Of a stretch of DNA of 41,287 bases, positions 24,368 to 32,255 are shown in pieces. Where the stretch lies: contig CAKTTR010000007.1 of NCBI GenBank assembly GCA_934615645.1, positions 1 to 41,287 of the forward strand. The letters run 5' to 3'. The notes below the pieces were generated by a model. That model was not told the origin of the DNA, ran no database searches, and was given only the letters and a program-made list of their open reading frames with translations. Made by a program: the position numbers and the translations under genes. The stretch is from an uncultured Oscillospiraceae bacterium. Lineage in GTDB: Bacteria; Bacillota; Clostridia; Oscillospirales; Oscillospiraceae. Within the stretch, counting starts at the first letter, position 1, and the number at the start of each line of letters is the position of its first letter.

Positions 24368-25368
24368 GCAACACCTACGGAACGCGGTTCCGCTTTACCA
24401 TCTTCGGCCAGTCCCACGCCCCGGCCATCGGCGTGACGATAGAGGGGCTGCCGGTGGGCTTTTCGATCGACGAAGCCAAGCTCCAGGCGTTTCTGGACCG
24501 CCGCGCCCCCGGCAGAAAGCGGGGCACGACGACCCGGCGCGAGGCGGACAAGCCGGAATTTATCGCGGGCCTGGCTGAAGGCCGCACCTGCGGTGCGCCG
24601 GTGACGGCCATCATTTATAATACGAATACCCGCAGCGGCGACTATGAAAACCTGCGCCATGTGCCCCGGCCCGGCCATGCGGATTACCCGGCCATGTGCC
24701 GCTTCGGCGACAGCCGCGATGTAGCAGGCGGCGGCCAATTTTCCGGCCGGATGACAGCGCCGCTGTGCATCGCAGGCGGCATCTGCCTGCAGCTTTTGGA
24801 GCAGCGGGGCATCGCCGTCACGTCAGAAATTCTCGCCATCGGCGGCAAAACGGACCCGGCGGGGATGGACGCCGCTGTGGAGGCGGCCATGGCCCGGGGT
24901 GATTCCGTCGGCGGCGTCATCGGATGCTGTGTCACGGGATTGCCGGTGGGGCTGGGCGAGCCGATGTTCAGCGGGATGGAAAATCGCATCGCCCAGGCGG
25001 CCTTCGGCATCCCGGCGGTCAAGGGCATTGACTTTGGCAGCGGCTTTGATGCGGCCAACCTGACGGGCAGCGAACACAACGACCCGTTTTATCTGGAAAA
25101 CGGCGTTGTTAAAACGAAGACGAACCACCACGGCGGGATCCTCGGCGGCATGACGACCGGGATGCCCTTGACATTCCGAGTAGCCTTCAAGCCGACGCCG
25201 TCCATCGCGCTGCCCCAGCGCAGCGTGGACCTGGCGCGGCAGGAAGAAACAGAGCTGGTCATCCATGGCCGGCATGACCCTTGTATTGTGCTGCGGGCGC
25301 AGCCTTGTGTCGAGGCGGCGGCGGCAGTTGCGGTATATGATGCATTATTGGAAGGAGAAGCGCTATGA
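24364..25368 (+). CDS. aroC: Chorismate synthase
   Basis: A 334-residue FMN-dependent enzyme that forms chorismate from EPSP. Motifs are TIFGQSHAPAIGV, RRAPGRKRGTTTRREAD, RPGHADYPA, SRDVAGGGQFSGR, GSEHNDPFY and NHHGGILGGMTTGMP. It is somewhat shorter than the usual 350-390 residues but has all core motifs. The start at 24364 has GGAGG upstream and overlaps the aroA stop by four bases. Confidence 0.95.
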   Translation: MSNTYGTRFRFTIFGQSHAPAIGVTIEGLPVGFSIDEAKLQAFLDRRAPGRKRGTTTRREADKPEFIAGLAEGRTCGAPVTAIIYNTNTRSGDYENLRHVPRPGHADYPAMCRFGDSRDVAGGGQFSGRMTAPLCIAGGICLQLLEQRGIAVTSEILAIGGKTDPAGMDAAVEAAMARGDSVGGVIGCCVTGLPVGLGEPMFSGMENRIAQAAFGIPAVKGIDFGSGFDAANLTGSEHNDPFYLENGVVKTKTNHHGGILGGMTTGMPLTFRVAFKPTPSIALPQRSVDLARQEETELVIHGRHDPCIVLRAQPCVEAAAAVAVYDALLEGEAL

Positions 25369-26507
25369 ATTTGCAGGAACTCAGAGAAAAAATCGACGAG
25401 GTCGACGGCCAACTGGTGCAACTCATCGAGCAGCGGATGGATATTGCCGGGCAGATTGCCGACTACAAAAAGGAAAACCATCTGCCGGTCCTGGATGCGG
25501 CCAGAGAGCGGGAAAAGCTGGCGCGGGTCTCGGCGGCAGCCCGGCCGGATATGCAGGACTATACACGGGTCCTCTACTCCCTGCTGTTTGAGCTCAGCCG
25601 CTCTTACCAGAGCCGCTTGGTGGCCAATACAACGGAGCAGTATGAGCTGATCCACAACGCCATCGAGAACACGCCGAAGCTGTTTCCGAAGACGGCCCAG
25701 GTCGTCTGCCAGGGGGTCGACGGCTCCTTCTCCACCATGGCTTGTGAGCGGATCTTTGCCAATCCCCATGTGATGTATGTGAAGAATTTCGAGGGCGTCT
25801 TCTCCGCCATCGAGAGCGGGCTGTGCGAGTATGGCATCATCCCCATTGAAAACAGCACGGCGGGCTCTGTCAAGCAGGTCTATGATCTGATGATCGAACA
25901 CAATTTCTATATCGTCCGCTCCACCCGCATTAAGGTCAATCATTGCCTGCTGGCCAAGCCCAATACGAAAAAGGCCCAGATCCGGGAGATCTATTCCCAC
26001 GAGCAGGCCATTGCTCAGTGCGCCGATTTCCTCAAGTCCATGCCAGATGTGAAGGTCACCTGCTGCGAAAATACCGCCGAGGCGGCGGCAATGGTCGCCC
26101 AGTCGGACCGCAGCGACGTTGCAGCGCTGTCGTCCTACCGCTGCGCGGAGCTCTACGGCCTGCAGTGCCTGGAATCCACCGTGCAGGACAACGGCAATAA
26201 CCACACCCGCTTCATCTGCATCTCCCGCAAGCCGGAAATTTATCCCGGTGCGGATAAGACGACGCTGATGATGATCCTGCCCCATCGTCCCGGCGCGCTG
26301 TATAAGGTCCTGGCGCGGCTGTATGCCCTGGGCATCAACCTGCAGAAGCTGGAGAGCCGCCCGCTTCCGGACCAGGATTTTGAATTCATGTTCTATTTTG
26401 ATCTGGAGACGTCCATCTATTCCGATGAATTCGTGCAGCTCATCTGCGAGCTGGGCGACCTGTGCGAGGAGTGCAAGTATCTGGGCAGCTATTCGGAGGT
26501 CATCTGA
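25365..26507 (+). CDS. pheA: Bifunctional chorismate mutase/prephenate dehydratase (P-protein)
   Basis: A 380-residue bifunctional enzyme of Phe synthesis. An AroQ-class chorismate mutase domain is at the N-terminus (about 1-85: REKIDEVDGQLVQLIEQRM and KKENHLPVLD). The prephenate dehydratase domain (about 105-285) has CQGVDGSFSTMACERIF, PIENSTAGSVKQVYDLM and the catalytic NHTRFICIS. A C-terminal ACT domain has PGALYKVLARLYALGINLQKLESRP, the Phe-binding feedback site. The product is phenylpyruvate. The ATG overlaps the aroC stop by four bases, with AAGGAG nine bases upstream. Confidence 0.96.
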   Translation: MNLQELREKIDEVDGQLVQLIEQRMDIAGQIADYKKENHLPVLDAAREREKLARVSAAARPDMQDYTRVLYSLLFELSRSYQSRLVANTTEQYELIHNAIENTPKLFPKTAQVVCQGVDGSFSTMACERIFANPHVMYVKNFEGVFSAIESGLCEYGIIPIENSTAGSVKQVYDLMIEHNFYIVRSTRIKVNHCLLAKPNTKKAQIREIYSHEQAIAQCADFLKSMPDVKVTCCENTAEAAAMVAQSDRSDVAALSSYRCAELYGLQCLESTVQDNGNNHTRFICISRKPEIYPGADKTTLMMILPHRPGALYKVLARLYALGINLQKLESRPLPDQDFEFMFYFDLETSIYSDEFVQLICELGDLCEECKYLGSYSEVI

Positions 26508-27721
26508 TGCAGCGTTACGGCCTTTTGGGGGAGAAGCTGGGCCACAGCTATTCTCCGCAGATCCACGCCCAGCTGGCGTCTTACCCCTACGACCTCTACG
26601 AGGTCGCGCCGGAGCGGCTGGATGCGTTTCTGCGCACGACGGAGCTGGCCGGGATGAACGTCACGATCCCGTATAAAAAAGCGGTGATCCCGTACTGCAA
26701 GGCCCTGTCTCCGGCAGCGGCGCGGATCGGCAGCGTCAATACCCTGGTGCGCCGCGCCGATGGCTGGTATGGCGATAACACGGATTACGACGGCTTTTGC
26801 TATATGGCCCGGGATTTTGCCATCGCCGGGAAAAAAGCCCTGGTGCTGGGCAACGGCGGCGTCAGCCTGACCGTCCAGCAGGCCCTGCGGGACCTGGGGG
26901 CGCGGGAGGTCGTCGTCATCTCCCGCCGGGGGCCGGATAATTATCAAAATCTGGCGCGCCATGCCGACGCGCAGATCATTGCCAACGCCACGCCGGTGGG
27001 CATGTACCCAAACAATGGCGCGTCGCCGCTTGACCTGGCCGGGTTCCCACGGTTAGAGGGGGTCCTGGACCTCATTTATAATCCGGCCAGGACAGCGCTG
27101 CTGCTCCAGGCAGAGCGCCGGGGCATCGCTTGCAATGGGGGCCTCGGGATGCTGGTGGCCCAGGCAAAGCGGGCCGCGGAGCTCTTTACCGGCCGCGCCA
27201 TTGCCGACGGTGAGATCGAACGCATTACCCGCTGCCTGGCGGGGCAGATGCAGAATATCGTCCTCATCGGCATGCCCGGCTGCGGTAAGACGACCTTGGG
27301 CAAGGCCCTGGCTGCCCGGTTAGACCGCTCCTTTTACGACGCCGACACCGTCCTGGAGCAGCGGGCAGGCCGCAGCATCCCGGAAATCTTCCGCTGCGAT
27401 GGCGAGGCGGCCTTCCGCGCGCTGGAGACGCAGACGCTGGCGGAGCTGGGGAAATGCTCCGGCGCGGTCATCGCCACCGGCGGTGGCTGCGTCACCCGGC
27501 CGGAAAACGCGCCGCTGCTGCGGCAAAATGGGCGCGTTGTCTGGGTCAAGCGGCCGCTGGACCGGCTGCCGGTGAGCGGGCGGCCTGTCTCCCAGCGGAT
27601 GAGCGCGGCGGCAATTTATGCCCAGCGGCGGGACCGCTACGCCGCCTTTGCCGCCTATACTGTGGAAAATGACGGCCCGCTTGCCGAGACGCTGGCGAAG
27701 CTTTTGGAGGTGCTGCAATGA
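26507..27721 (+). CDS. aroEK: Fused shikimate dehydrogenase-shikimate kinase
   Basis: A 404-residue fusion. The N-terminal shikimate dehydrogenase (about 1-245) has GEKLGHSYSPQIH, the catalytic-lysine motif MNVTIPYKKAV, NTDYDGF and the NADP loop LGNGGVSLTVQQAL. Shikimate kinase follows (about 248-404) with the Walker A motif IGMPGCGKTTLGKAL, FYDADTVLEQRAG, FR...ALE and ATGGGCV. The two activities are consecutive in the pathway, so one chain turns 3-dehydroshikimate into shikimate 3-phosphate. The ATG overlaps the pheA stop by one base, with GGAGGT upstream. The DNA shows no frameshift at the junction. The gene symbol is descriptive. Confidence 0.94.
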   Translation: MQRYGLLGEKLGHSYSPQIHAQLASYPYDLYEVAPERLDAFLRTTELAGMNVTIPYKKAVIPYCKALSPAAARIGSVNTLVRRADGWYGDNTDYDGFCYMARDFAIAGKKALVLGNGGVSLTVQQALRDLGAREVVVISRRGPDNYQNLARHADAQIIANATPVGMYPNNGASPLDLAGFPRLEGVLDLIYNPARTALLLQAERRGIACNGGLGMLVAQAKRAAELFTGRAIADGEIERITRCLAGQMQNIVLIGMPGCGKTTLGKALAARLDRSFYDADTVLEQRAGRSIPEIFRCDGEAAFRALETQTLAELGKCSGAVIATGGGCVTRPENAPLLRQNGRVVWVKRPLDRLPVSGRPVSQRMSAAAIYAQRRDRYAAFAAYTVENDGPLAETLAKLLEVLQ

Positions 27722-28152
27722 AGCTTTTGATCCTGAACGGCCCGAACCTGAACCTGCTGGGGCTGCGGGAGCCGGAAATTTACGGCGACCGGAATTATGC
27801 CGCCCTCGTCTCCTACGTCGAGGGGGTCTGCCAGTGGGAGGGTATCGAATGCCGGGTGTTCCAGTCCAACCACGAAGGGGCCCTGGTGGATGAGATCCAG
27901 GCGGCCTATGGCGTGTATGACGGCATCGTCATCAACCCCGCGGCCTATACCCATACGAGTGTGGCAATCCTGGATGCCCTCAAGGCGGTGCGCATCCCGG
28001 CGGTGGAGGTGCATCTTTCCGATGTCAGCGCCCGGGAGGCGTTCCGGCAGGTGTCTTATGCCGGGATGGCCTGTGTCCAGACCTACGCGGGCTACGGCTT
28101 TGCGGGGTATGAAAAGGCAGTTTTATTCCTGAAGGACTATCTGCAAAAATAG
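27718..28152 (+). CDS. aroQ: 3-Dehydroquinate dehydratase, type II
   Basis: A 144-residue type II dehydroquinase. It has ILNGPNLNLLGLREPEIYGD with the catalytic tyrosine, VFQSNHEGALVDEIQAA, INPAAYTHTSVAILDAL and VEVHLSD (commonly VHLSN). It removes water from 3-dehydroquinate. It is the last gene of the operon, with a four-base overlap to aroEK and GGAGGTG upstream. Confidence 0.96.
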   Translation: MKLLILNGPNLNLLGLREPEIYGDRNYAALVSYVEGVCQWEGIECRVFQSNHEGALVDEIQAAYGVYDGIVINPAAYTHTSVAILDALKAVRIPAVEVHLSDVSAREAFRQVSYAGMACVQTYAGYGFAGYEKAVLFLKDYLQK

Positions 28153-28157
28153 GAAAC

Positions 28158-28193
28158 ACCGGCGGCTGCTGTTGACAACGGGCAGCCGCCGGT
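28158..28193 (+). terminator. Hairpin after aroQ, overlapping the mnmA promoter
   Basis: A perfect 12-bp stem (28158-28169 with 28182-28193) begins six bases after the aroQ stop. Its tail, TTATAATG, is poor in T. The loop contains the mnmA -35 box. Confidence 0.55.
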
Positions 28194-28200
28194 TTATAAT
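28172..28200 (+). promoter_or_regulatory. Consensus promoter of mnmA
   Basis: A perfect TTGACA (28172-28177), a 17-base spacer and a perfect TATAAT (28195-28200). The -35 lies in the loop of the preceding hairpin and the spacer is mostly its 3' arm. Confidence 0.85.
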
Positions 28201-28258
28201 GCGAATAACATACTAAATTAGTTGCAAATAGTTACAAATTACAGCGGGAGGCGACAGC

Positions 28259-29338
28259 GTGAAAATTCTAGTGGCCATGAGCGGCGGTGTGGATTCCAGC
28301 GTGGCGGCAAAGCTGCTGACCGACGCGGGGCATACCTGCATCGGCTGCACGATGAAGCTCTATCAAAATGAGGACGTCGGCCTGAGCCGGGGCCACACCT
28401 GCTGCAGTCTCGACGATGTGCAGGACGCCCGCAGTGCCGCCTGGCAACTGGGGATGCGGCATTATACGTTCAATTTCTCCGATGAATTTCGGGAAAAGGT
28501 CATGGGCAAATTCATTGCCAGCTACCGCCAGGGCAAAACGCCGAACCCCTGCATCGACTGCAATCGCTATCTGAAATTTGAAAAGCTCTTCCACCGGGCG
28601 GAGGAATTGGGCTGCGACGCCATTGCCACTGGCCATTACGCCCGTATCACGCAGGAAAACGGCCGCTACCAGCTCCGCAAAGCGCGGGACGAGCGAAAGG
28701 ACCAGAGCTATGTCCTCTACACCATGACCCAGGCGCAGCTTGCAAAGACGCTGTTTCCCCTGGGGGAGATGGAAAAGGCCGAGACCCGGGCACTGGCGGC
28801 GAAGGGCGGCATGCAAAACGCCCAAAAGCCGGACAGCCAGGATATCTGCTTCGTCCCCGACGGCGATTACGCCGCCGCCATTGAACGCTTGACGGGCAAA
28901 GCCGCGCCCTGCGGCGATTTTGTCGACCCGGCGGGGCATGTGCTGGGGCGGCACCGGGGCATTATCCGCTATACCATCGGTCAGCACCGGGGCCTGGGGC
29001 TGGACCTGCCGGTCAAGCGTTATGTCTGCGCGATCTGCCCGGCGGACAATACCGTCGTGCTGTCTGACAGCGCGGCCCTTTATCGGCGCGCGGCGTTTGT
29101 GGAGGATGTCAATTGGATCTCGGGCCAGACCCCGGCGGAGCCGGTGTGCTGCCGGGTAAAGATCCGCTACCGCCAGCCGGAGCAGGACGCCGTCGTCACG
29201 CCGCTGGCCGGTGGCTGGGCGAAGCTGGTATTTGACACGCCCCAGCGGGCCATCACGCCGGGCCAGGCGGCGGTATTTTACGACGGAGATCTGGTCCTGG
29301 GCGGCGGCGTGCTGACGGCGCAGGAGGAAACTGCATGA
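28259..29338 (+). CDS. mnmA: tRNA-specific 2-thiouridylase MnmA
   Basis: A 359-residue ATP-dependent sulfur transferase that makes 2-thiouridine at position 34 of tRNAs. The PP-loop MSGGVDSSVAA is at the N-terminus, the first catalytic cysteine lies in GKTPNPCIDCNRYLKF, ATGHYARI and KDQSYVLY follow, and the second cysteine is in SQDICFVPDGDY. The C-terminal barrel has the IGQHRGLG motif. The start is GTG at 28259, with GGGAGG seven bases upstream. It forms a two-gene operon with the glycerate kinase (ATGA overlap). Confidence 0.96.
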   Translation: MKILVAMSGGVDSSVAAKLLTDAGHTCIGCTMKLYQNEDVGLSRGHTCCSLDDVQDARSAAWQLGMRHYTFNFSDEFREKVMGKFIASYRQGKTPNPCIDCNRYLKFEKLFHRAEELGCDAIATGHYARITQENGRYQLRKARDERKDQSYVLYTMTQAQLAKTLFPLGEMEKAETRALAAKGGMQNAQKPDSQDICFVPDGDYAAAIERLTGKAAPCGDFVDPAGHVLGRHRGIIRYTIGQHRGLGLDLPVKRYVCAICPADNTVVLSDSAALYRRAAFVEDVNWISGQTPAEPVCCRVKIRYRQPEQDAVVTPLAGGWAKLVFDTPQRAITPGQAAVFYDGDLVLGGGVLTAQEETA

Positions 29339-30576
29339 ATCTCTATGCGGATGCGCAGACGATCCTGCGCGAGGCCATCGCAGCGGTGCAGCCGGAGGCG
29401 GCGGTCACCCGGGCGCTGGCGCAGCTGCCGCCGTGCCATGGACGGCGTATTTTAGTCGCGGTGGGCAAGGCGGCCTGCCCGATGGCATCTGCTGCGCTGC
29501 AGGCCCTGGACGGGCATATGCACGCGGGCATCGTTATCACAAAGCACGGCCACGGGGTGCCGCTGCCTGCGCCGCTGCAGGTGCTGGAGGCGGGGCACCC
29601 GGTCCCCGACGCAGCGACGTATGCCGCCACGGCCCAGGCGTTGGCGCTGACGGCAAATTTGACCCCAGCCGATCAGGTACTGTTCCTGCTCTCCGGCGGC
29701 GGCTCGGCGCTGTTTGAGCAGCCGCTCCTGCCACCCCGGGAGCTGACGGATGTGACGCAGCAGCTGCTGGCCTGCGGCGCGGCGATCACCCAGGTCAATA
29801 CCATCCGCAAGCGCCTGTCCGCGGTCAAGGGCGGGCGGTTTGCGCTGCACTGCGCCCCGGCGCAGGTCTGGTCCGTCGTCCTGTCCGACGTCCTGGGCGA
29901 CCGGCTGGATATGATCGCCTCGGGCCCGGCCTGCCCGGACCGCTCGACGGCGGATGAAGCGCTGGCCATTGTGGATGCGTATGGCCTGCGGCTCTCACCC
30001 CAGGCGCTTGCCTGCCTGCGCCGCCCGACGCCAAGCGCGCTGCCCAACGCCCAAAGCATCGTCACCGGCAGCGTCCGCCAGCTGGTGGATGCCGCGGCGC
30101 GGACGTGCAGGCGTTTGGGCTACGACGTGGAAATTTTGACCGACTGCCTGCAGAGCGAGGCCCGGGATGCCGGGCGCTGGCTGGCGCGGGAGGCCCTGGT
30201 AAGATCCGGCCCCCGGGCGCTGCTGGCAGGCGGCGAGACCGTCGTGCATGTGATGGGGCCAGGCCTGGGTGGGCGCAACCAGGAGCTTGCCCTGTCCGCG
30301 GCGGCGCAGATCGCGGGGCAGCGGGCGCTTGCCATTTTTTCCTTCGGCTCCGATGGAACAGACGGCCCGACGGACGCCGCCGGTGGCTATGTGGACGGCC
30401 AGACCCAAGCGGCTCTGGCGCGGCAAGGGATCTCAATTCCTGATGTGCTGGCCCAGAACGACGCGTACCACGCGCTGGAGGCCTGCGGCGGCCTGATTAA
30501 GACCGGCCCGACGGGGACGAATGTCAACGATCTCAGCGTCGCGCTCCTCGGCCCGGAGCGGCAGGGGAATTATTAA
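29335..30576 (+). CDS. Glycerate 2-kinase, MOFRL family
   Basis: A 413-residue protein of the GckA/TtuD glycerate kinase family (DUF4147 plus MOFRL domains). Visible motifs are VAVGKAACPMA, VLEAGHPVPD, FLLSGGGSALFE, INTIRK-like VNTIRKRLSAVKGGR, VLSDVLGD, ASGPACPD, then LLAGGETVVHV, GLGGRNQELALSAA and FSFGSDGTDGPTDAAGG. It phosphorylates D-glycerate with ATP. Its start overlaps the mnmA stop by four bases. The combination with mnmA has no obvious metabolic logic. It is on the plus strand, 71 bases before the zinc-ribbon gene, which has its own promoter. Confidence 0.9.
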   Translation: MNLYADAQTILREAIAAVQPEAAVTRALAQLPPCHGRRILVAVGKAACPMASAALQALDGHMHAGIVITKHGHGVPLPAPLQVLEAGHPVPDAATYAATAQALALTANLTPADQVLFLLSGGGSALFEQPLLPPRELTDVTQQLLACGAAITQVNTIRKRLSAVKGGRFALHCAPAQVWSVVLSDVLGDRLDMIASGPACPDRSTADEALAIVDAYGLRLSPQALACLRRPTPSALPNAQSIVTGSVRQLVDAAARTCRRLGYDVEILTDCLQSEARDAGRWLAREALVRSGPRALLAGGETVVHVMGPGLGGRNQELALSAAAQIAGQRALAIFSFGSDGTDGPTDAAGGYVDGQTQAALARQGISIPDVLAQNDAYHALEACGGLIKTGPTGTNVNDLSVALLGPERQGNY

Positions 30577-30587
30577 GAAAATTTCTA

Positions 30588-30616
30588 TTGATTCTGGCGT
30601 AAGATGGCATTATACT
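30588..30616 (+). promoter_or_regulatory. Predicted promoter of the zinc-ribbon membrane gene
   Basis: TTGATT (30588-30593), a 17-base spacer and TATACT (30611-30616), 31 bases before the ATG. Confidence 0.65.
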
Positions 30617-30647
30617 GGAGAAAACAGAGCAATAGGAGGCATCGAAT

Positions 30648-31196
30648 ATGAAAAACTGCCCTGTGTGTAACGCACAGTTAAATGACGAGGCGGCATTCTG
30701 CACCCAGTGCGGCACGCCGCTGCGGGATGGGCAAGGCCCGGAAGCGCAGGCAGCGCCCCAATCGGAGGGCAATCCGGCGCCGGGGGCGGCGCCCCAGGCT
30801 GCATACCAGCCGCCCCAGCAGAATACGGCGCAGGCCGCGCCGTATGTCGACCCATATGACCACACGAAGGAATTTTCCGCCCAGGATATTTCCGATAACA
30901 AGGTCTTTGCCATGCTGATGTATCTCACAGGCTGGATCGGCATTATCATCGCGCTGCTGGCCAGCAAGGAGTCACGTTATGTGGCGTTCCATCTGCGCCA
31001 GGCGCTGAAGATCGAGGTCGTGGGTATTTTGCTGGTGCTGATCTCCGCCGTGCTGTGCTGGACATTTATTATCCCCATCGCCGGCGGCGTGTGTATGATC
31101 ATTCTGCTGGTGCTGCGGATCATCAGCTTCTTCCAGATCTGCGGCGGCAAGGCCAAGGAGCCTGCCATCATCCGTTCGCTGGGCTTCCTGCGCTGA
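30648..31196 (+). CDS. Zinc-ribbon membrane protein (DUF4870-like)
   Basis: A 182-residue protein. An N-terminal zinc ribbon (CPVC...CTQCG, residues 4-21) is followed by a Pro/Ala/Gln-rich linker (about 28-68). A membrane part follows with a hydrophobic stretch VFAMLMYLTGWIGIIIALLA, the segment ESRYVAFHLRQAL typical of DUF4870-type proteins, and two more hydrophobic segments. The function is unknown. It has its own promoter and ends at a bidirectional terminator facing rpe. Confidence 0.75.
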   Translation: MKNCPVCNAQLNDEAAFCTQCGTPLRDGQGPEAQAAPQSEGNPAPGAAPQAAYQPPQQNTAQAAPYVDPYDHTKEFSAQDISDNKVFAMLMYLTGWIGIIIALLASKESRYVAFHLRQALKIEVVGILLVLISAVLCWTFIIPIAGGVCMIILLVLRIISFFQICGGKAKEPAIIRSLGFLR

Positions 31197-31205
31197 ACGA
31201 TACGA

Positions 31206-31243
31206 AAAAACGGAACCGACCAGGGCTGGTTGGTTCCGTTTTT
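31206..31243. terminator. Bidirectional intrinsic terminator
   Basis: A 17-bp stem (31206-31222 with 31227-31243, one G-U pair) with a GGGC loop, A-rich on the left and T-rich on the right. It serves the zinc-ribbon gene on plus and rpe on minus. Confidence 0.9.
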
Positions 31244-31261
31244 CTATGAAAAGCAGCGCGC

Positions 31262-31918
31262 TTAAACCGTGTGGTGAATGGCGTCTGCAAAGGCGATTTG
31301 ATCTTGCGCCTTGAAATAGGCAGAGCCTGCCACCAGGACACTGGCACCATTGCGGACGCAAGTTTTGGCGGTCTCAAGATTGACGCCGCCGTCGACTTCC
31401 AGCTCACAGGCGGGGTTCTGCCGGTCGATCATTTCCCGGATCGCCGCGAGCTTGGGCATCATGTCCGCCATGAATTTCTGGCCGCCAAAGCCGGGCTCCA
31501 CGGTCATGACCAGGATGAGATCGACCAGCTCCAGATACGGCGCGACAGCCTCCGCCGGGGTCTTCGGCTTTACGCTGATAGCGGCGCGGACGCCTGCCTG
31601 CCGGATGATCTGCAGTGCCTGCAGGTTGTGCTCCAGGGTATCGGCTTCGACGTGGATTGTGACGATGTCCGCCCCGGCCTTGCAGAATTCCTCTACATAG
31701 CGGACCGGCCGGTCGATCATCAGATGAACGTCCAGCGGCAGATCGGTGATGCGCCGGATCGCGGCGACGACGGGCATACCAATGGTGATATTCGGGACAA
31801 ATGCGCCGTCCATGACATCCACGTGGACATAGTCCGCACCGGCCTTTGCCAGGGCGTCAATATCCCGCTGCAGATTGACAAAATCCGCAGAGAGAATCGA
31901 GGGAGCGAGCTTAATCAT
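31262..31918 (-). CDS. rpe: Ribulose-phosphate 3-epimerase
   Basis: A 218-residue TIM-barrel epimerase of the pentose phosphate pathway (ribulose 5-phosphate to xylulose 5-phosphate). Motifs are LAPSILSADF, YVHVDVMDGAFVPN, LDVHLMIDRP, VTIHVEA, LVMTVEPGFGGQKF, LEVDGGVNLE and ASVLVAGSAYF. The ATG at 31918 has GGAGG eight bases upstream; the longer in-frame reading falls in the leader. It is transcribed from a consensus promoter about 200 bases upstream. Confidence 0.96.
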   Translation of the reverse strand: MIKLAPSILSADFVNLQRDIDALAKAGADYVHVDVMDGAFVPNITIGMPVVAAIRRITDLPLDVHLMIDRPVRYVEEFCKAGADIVTIHVEADTLEHNLQALQIIRQAGVRAAISVKPKTPAEAVAPYLELVDLILVMTVEPGFGGQKFMADMMPKLAAIREMIDRQNPACELEVDGGVNLETAKTCVRNGASVLVAGSAYFKAQDQIAFADAIHHTV

Positions 31919-32126
31919 ACATAATACCTCCGAATTCTGAAACAATAGAACTGCCGCGGCTGTCACAAATCGTCGCTGCCTGTCATAGAACGGTAGAGAA
32001 GCAAGGCCCAGGGCGGCACACTGGCTCAGACCACTCCGGCGCAGGCCGTTCCGCTTTGTTTCGATGGGGCGCTTTCTTGAAAAGCGCCCCTTTTTCACAC
32101 TTGCGCGCAAAATGCGCAGCAAGGCT
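31919..32126 (-). other. Structured leader of rpe
   Basis: About 200 untranslated bases lie between the rpe promoter and its start codon. They hold a perfect ten-bp hairpin (32066-32075 with 32081-32090, five-base loop) and a smaller hairpin near 32102-32118. I do not recognise a known riboswitch or a 6S/SRP RNA. The first hairpin with TTTTT at 32091-32095 also looks like a plus-strand terminator. Confidence 0.4.
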
Positions 32127-32156
32127 ATTATATTCGACAGAGCCGGAGACTGTCAA
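32127..32156 (-). promoter_or_regulatory. Predicted rpe promoter
   Basis: On the minus strand, a perfect TTGACA (32156-32151), an 18-base spacer and a perfect TATAAT (32132-32127). It is divergent from the telA promoter, whose -35 starts 22 bases away. Confidence 0.8.
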
Positions 32157-32177
32157 CCGCCTGTTTTCGTGAAAATC

Positions 32178-32206
32178 TTGACTTCCGATGCCCTGGGCTT
32201 TATACT
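32178..32206 (+). promoter_or_regulatory. Predicted telA promoter
   Basis: TTGACT (32178-32183), a 17-base spacer and TATACT (32201-32206), 49 bases before the ATG at 32256. Confidence 0.75.
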
Positions 32207-32255
32207 AGAAATGGAAAAATGCCGCTTGGCCGGTGACCGGAAGGAGAATGCTACC

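Noticed and set aside
31919..32126. 6S, SRP or tRNA gene in the rpe leader
   Set aside because: I tried to match conserved cores of these RNAs and a cloverleaf on both strands and found none.
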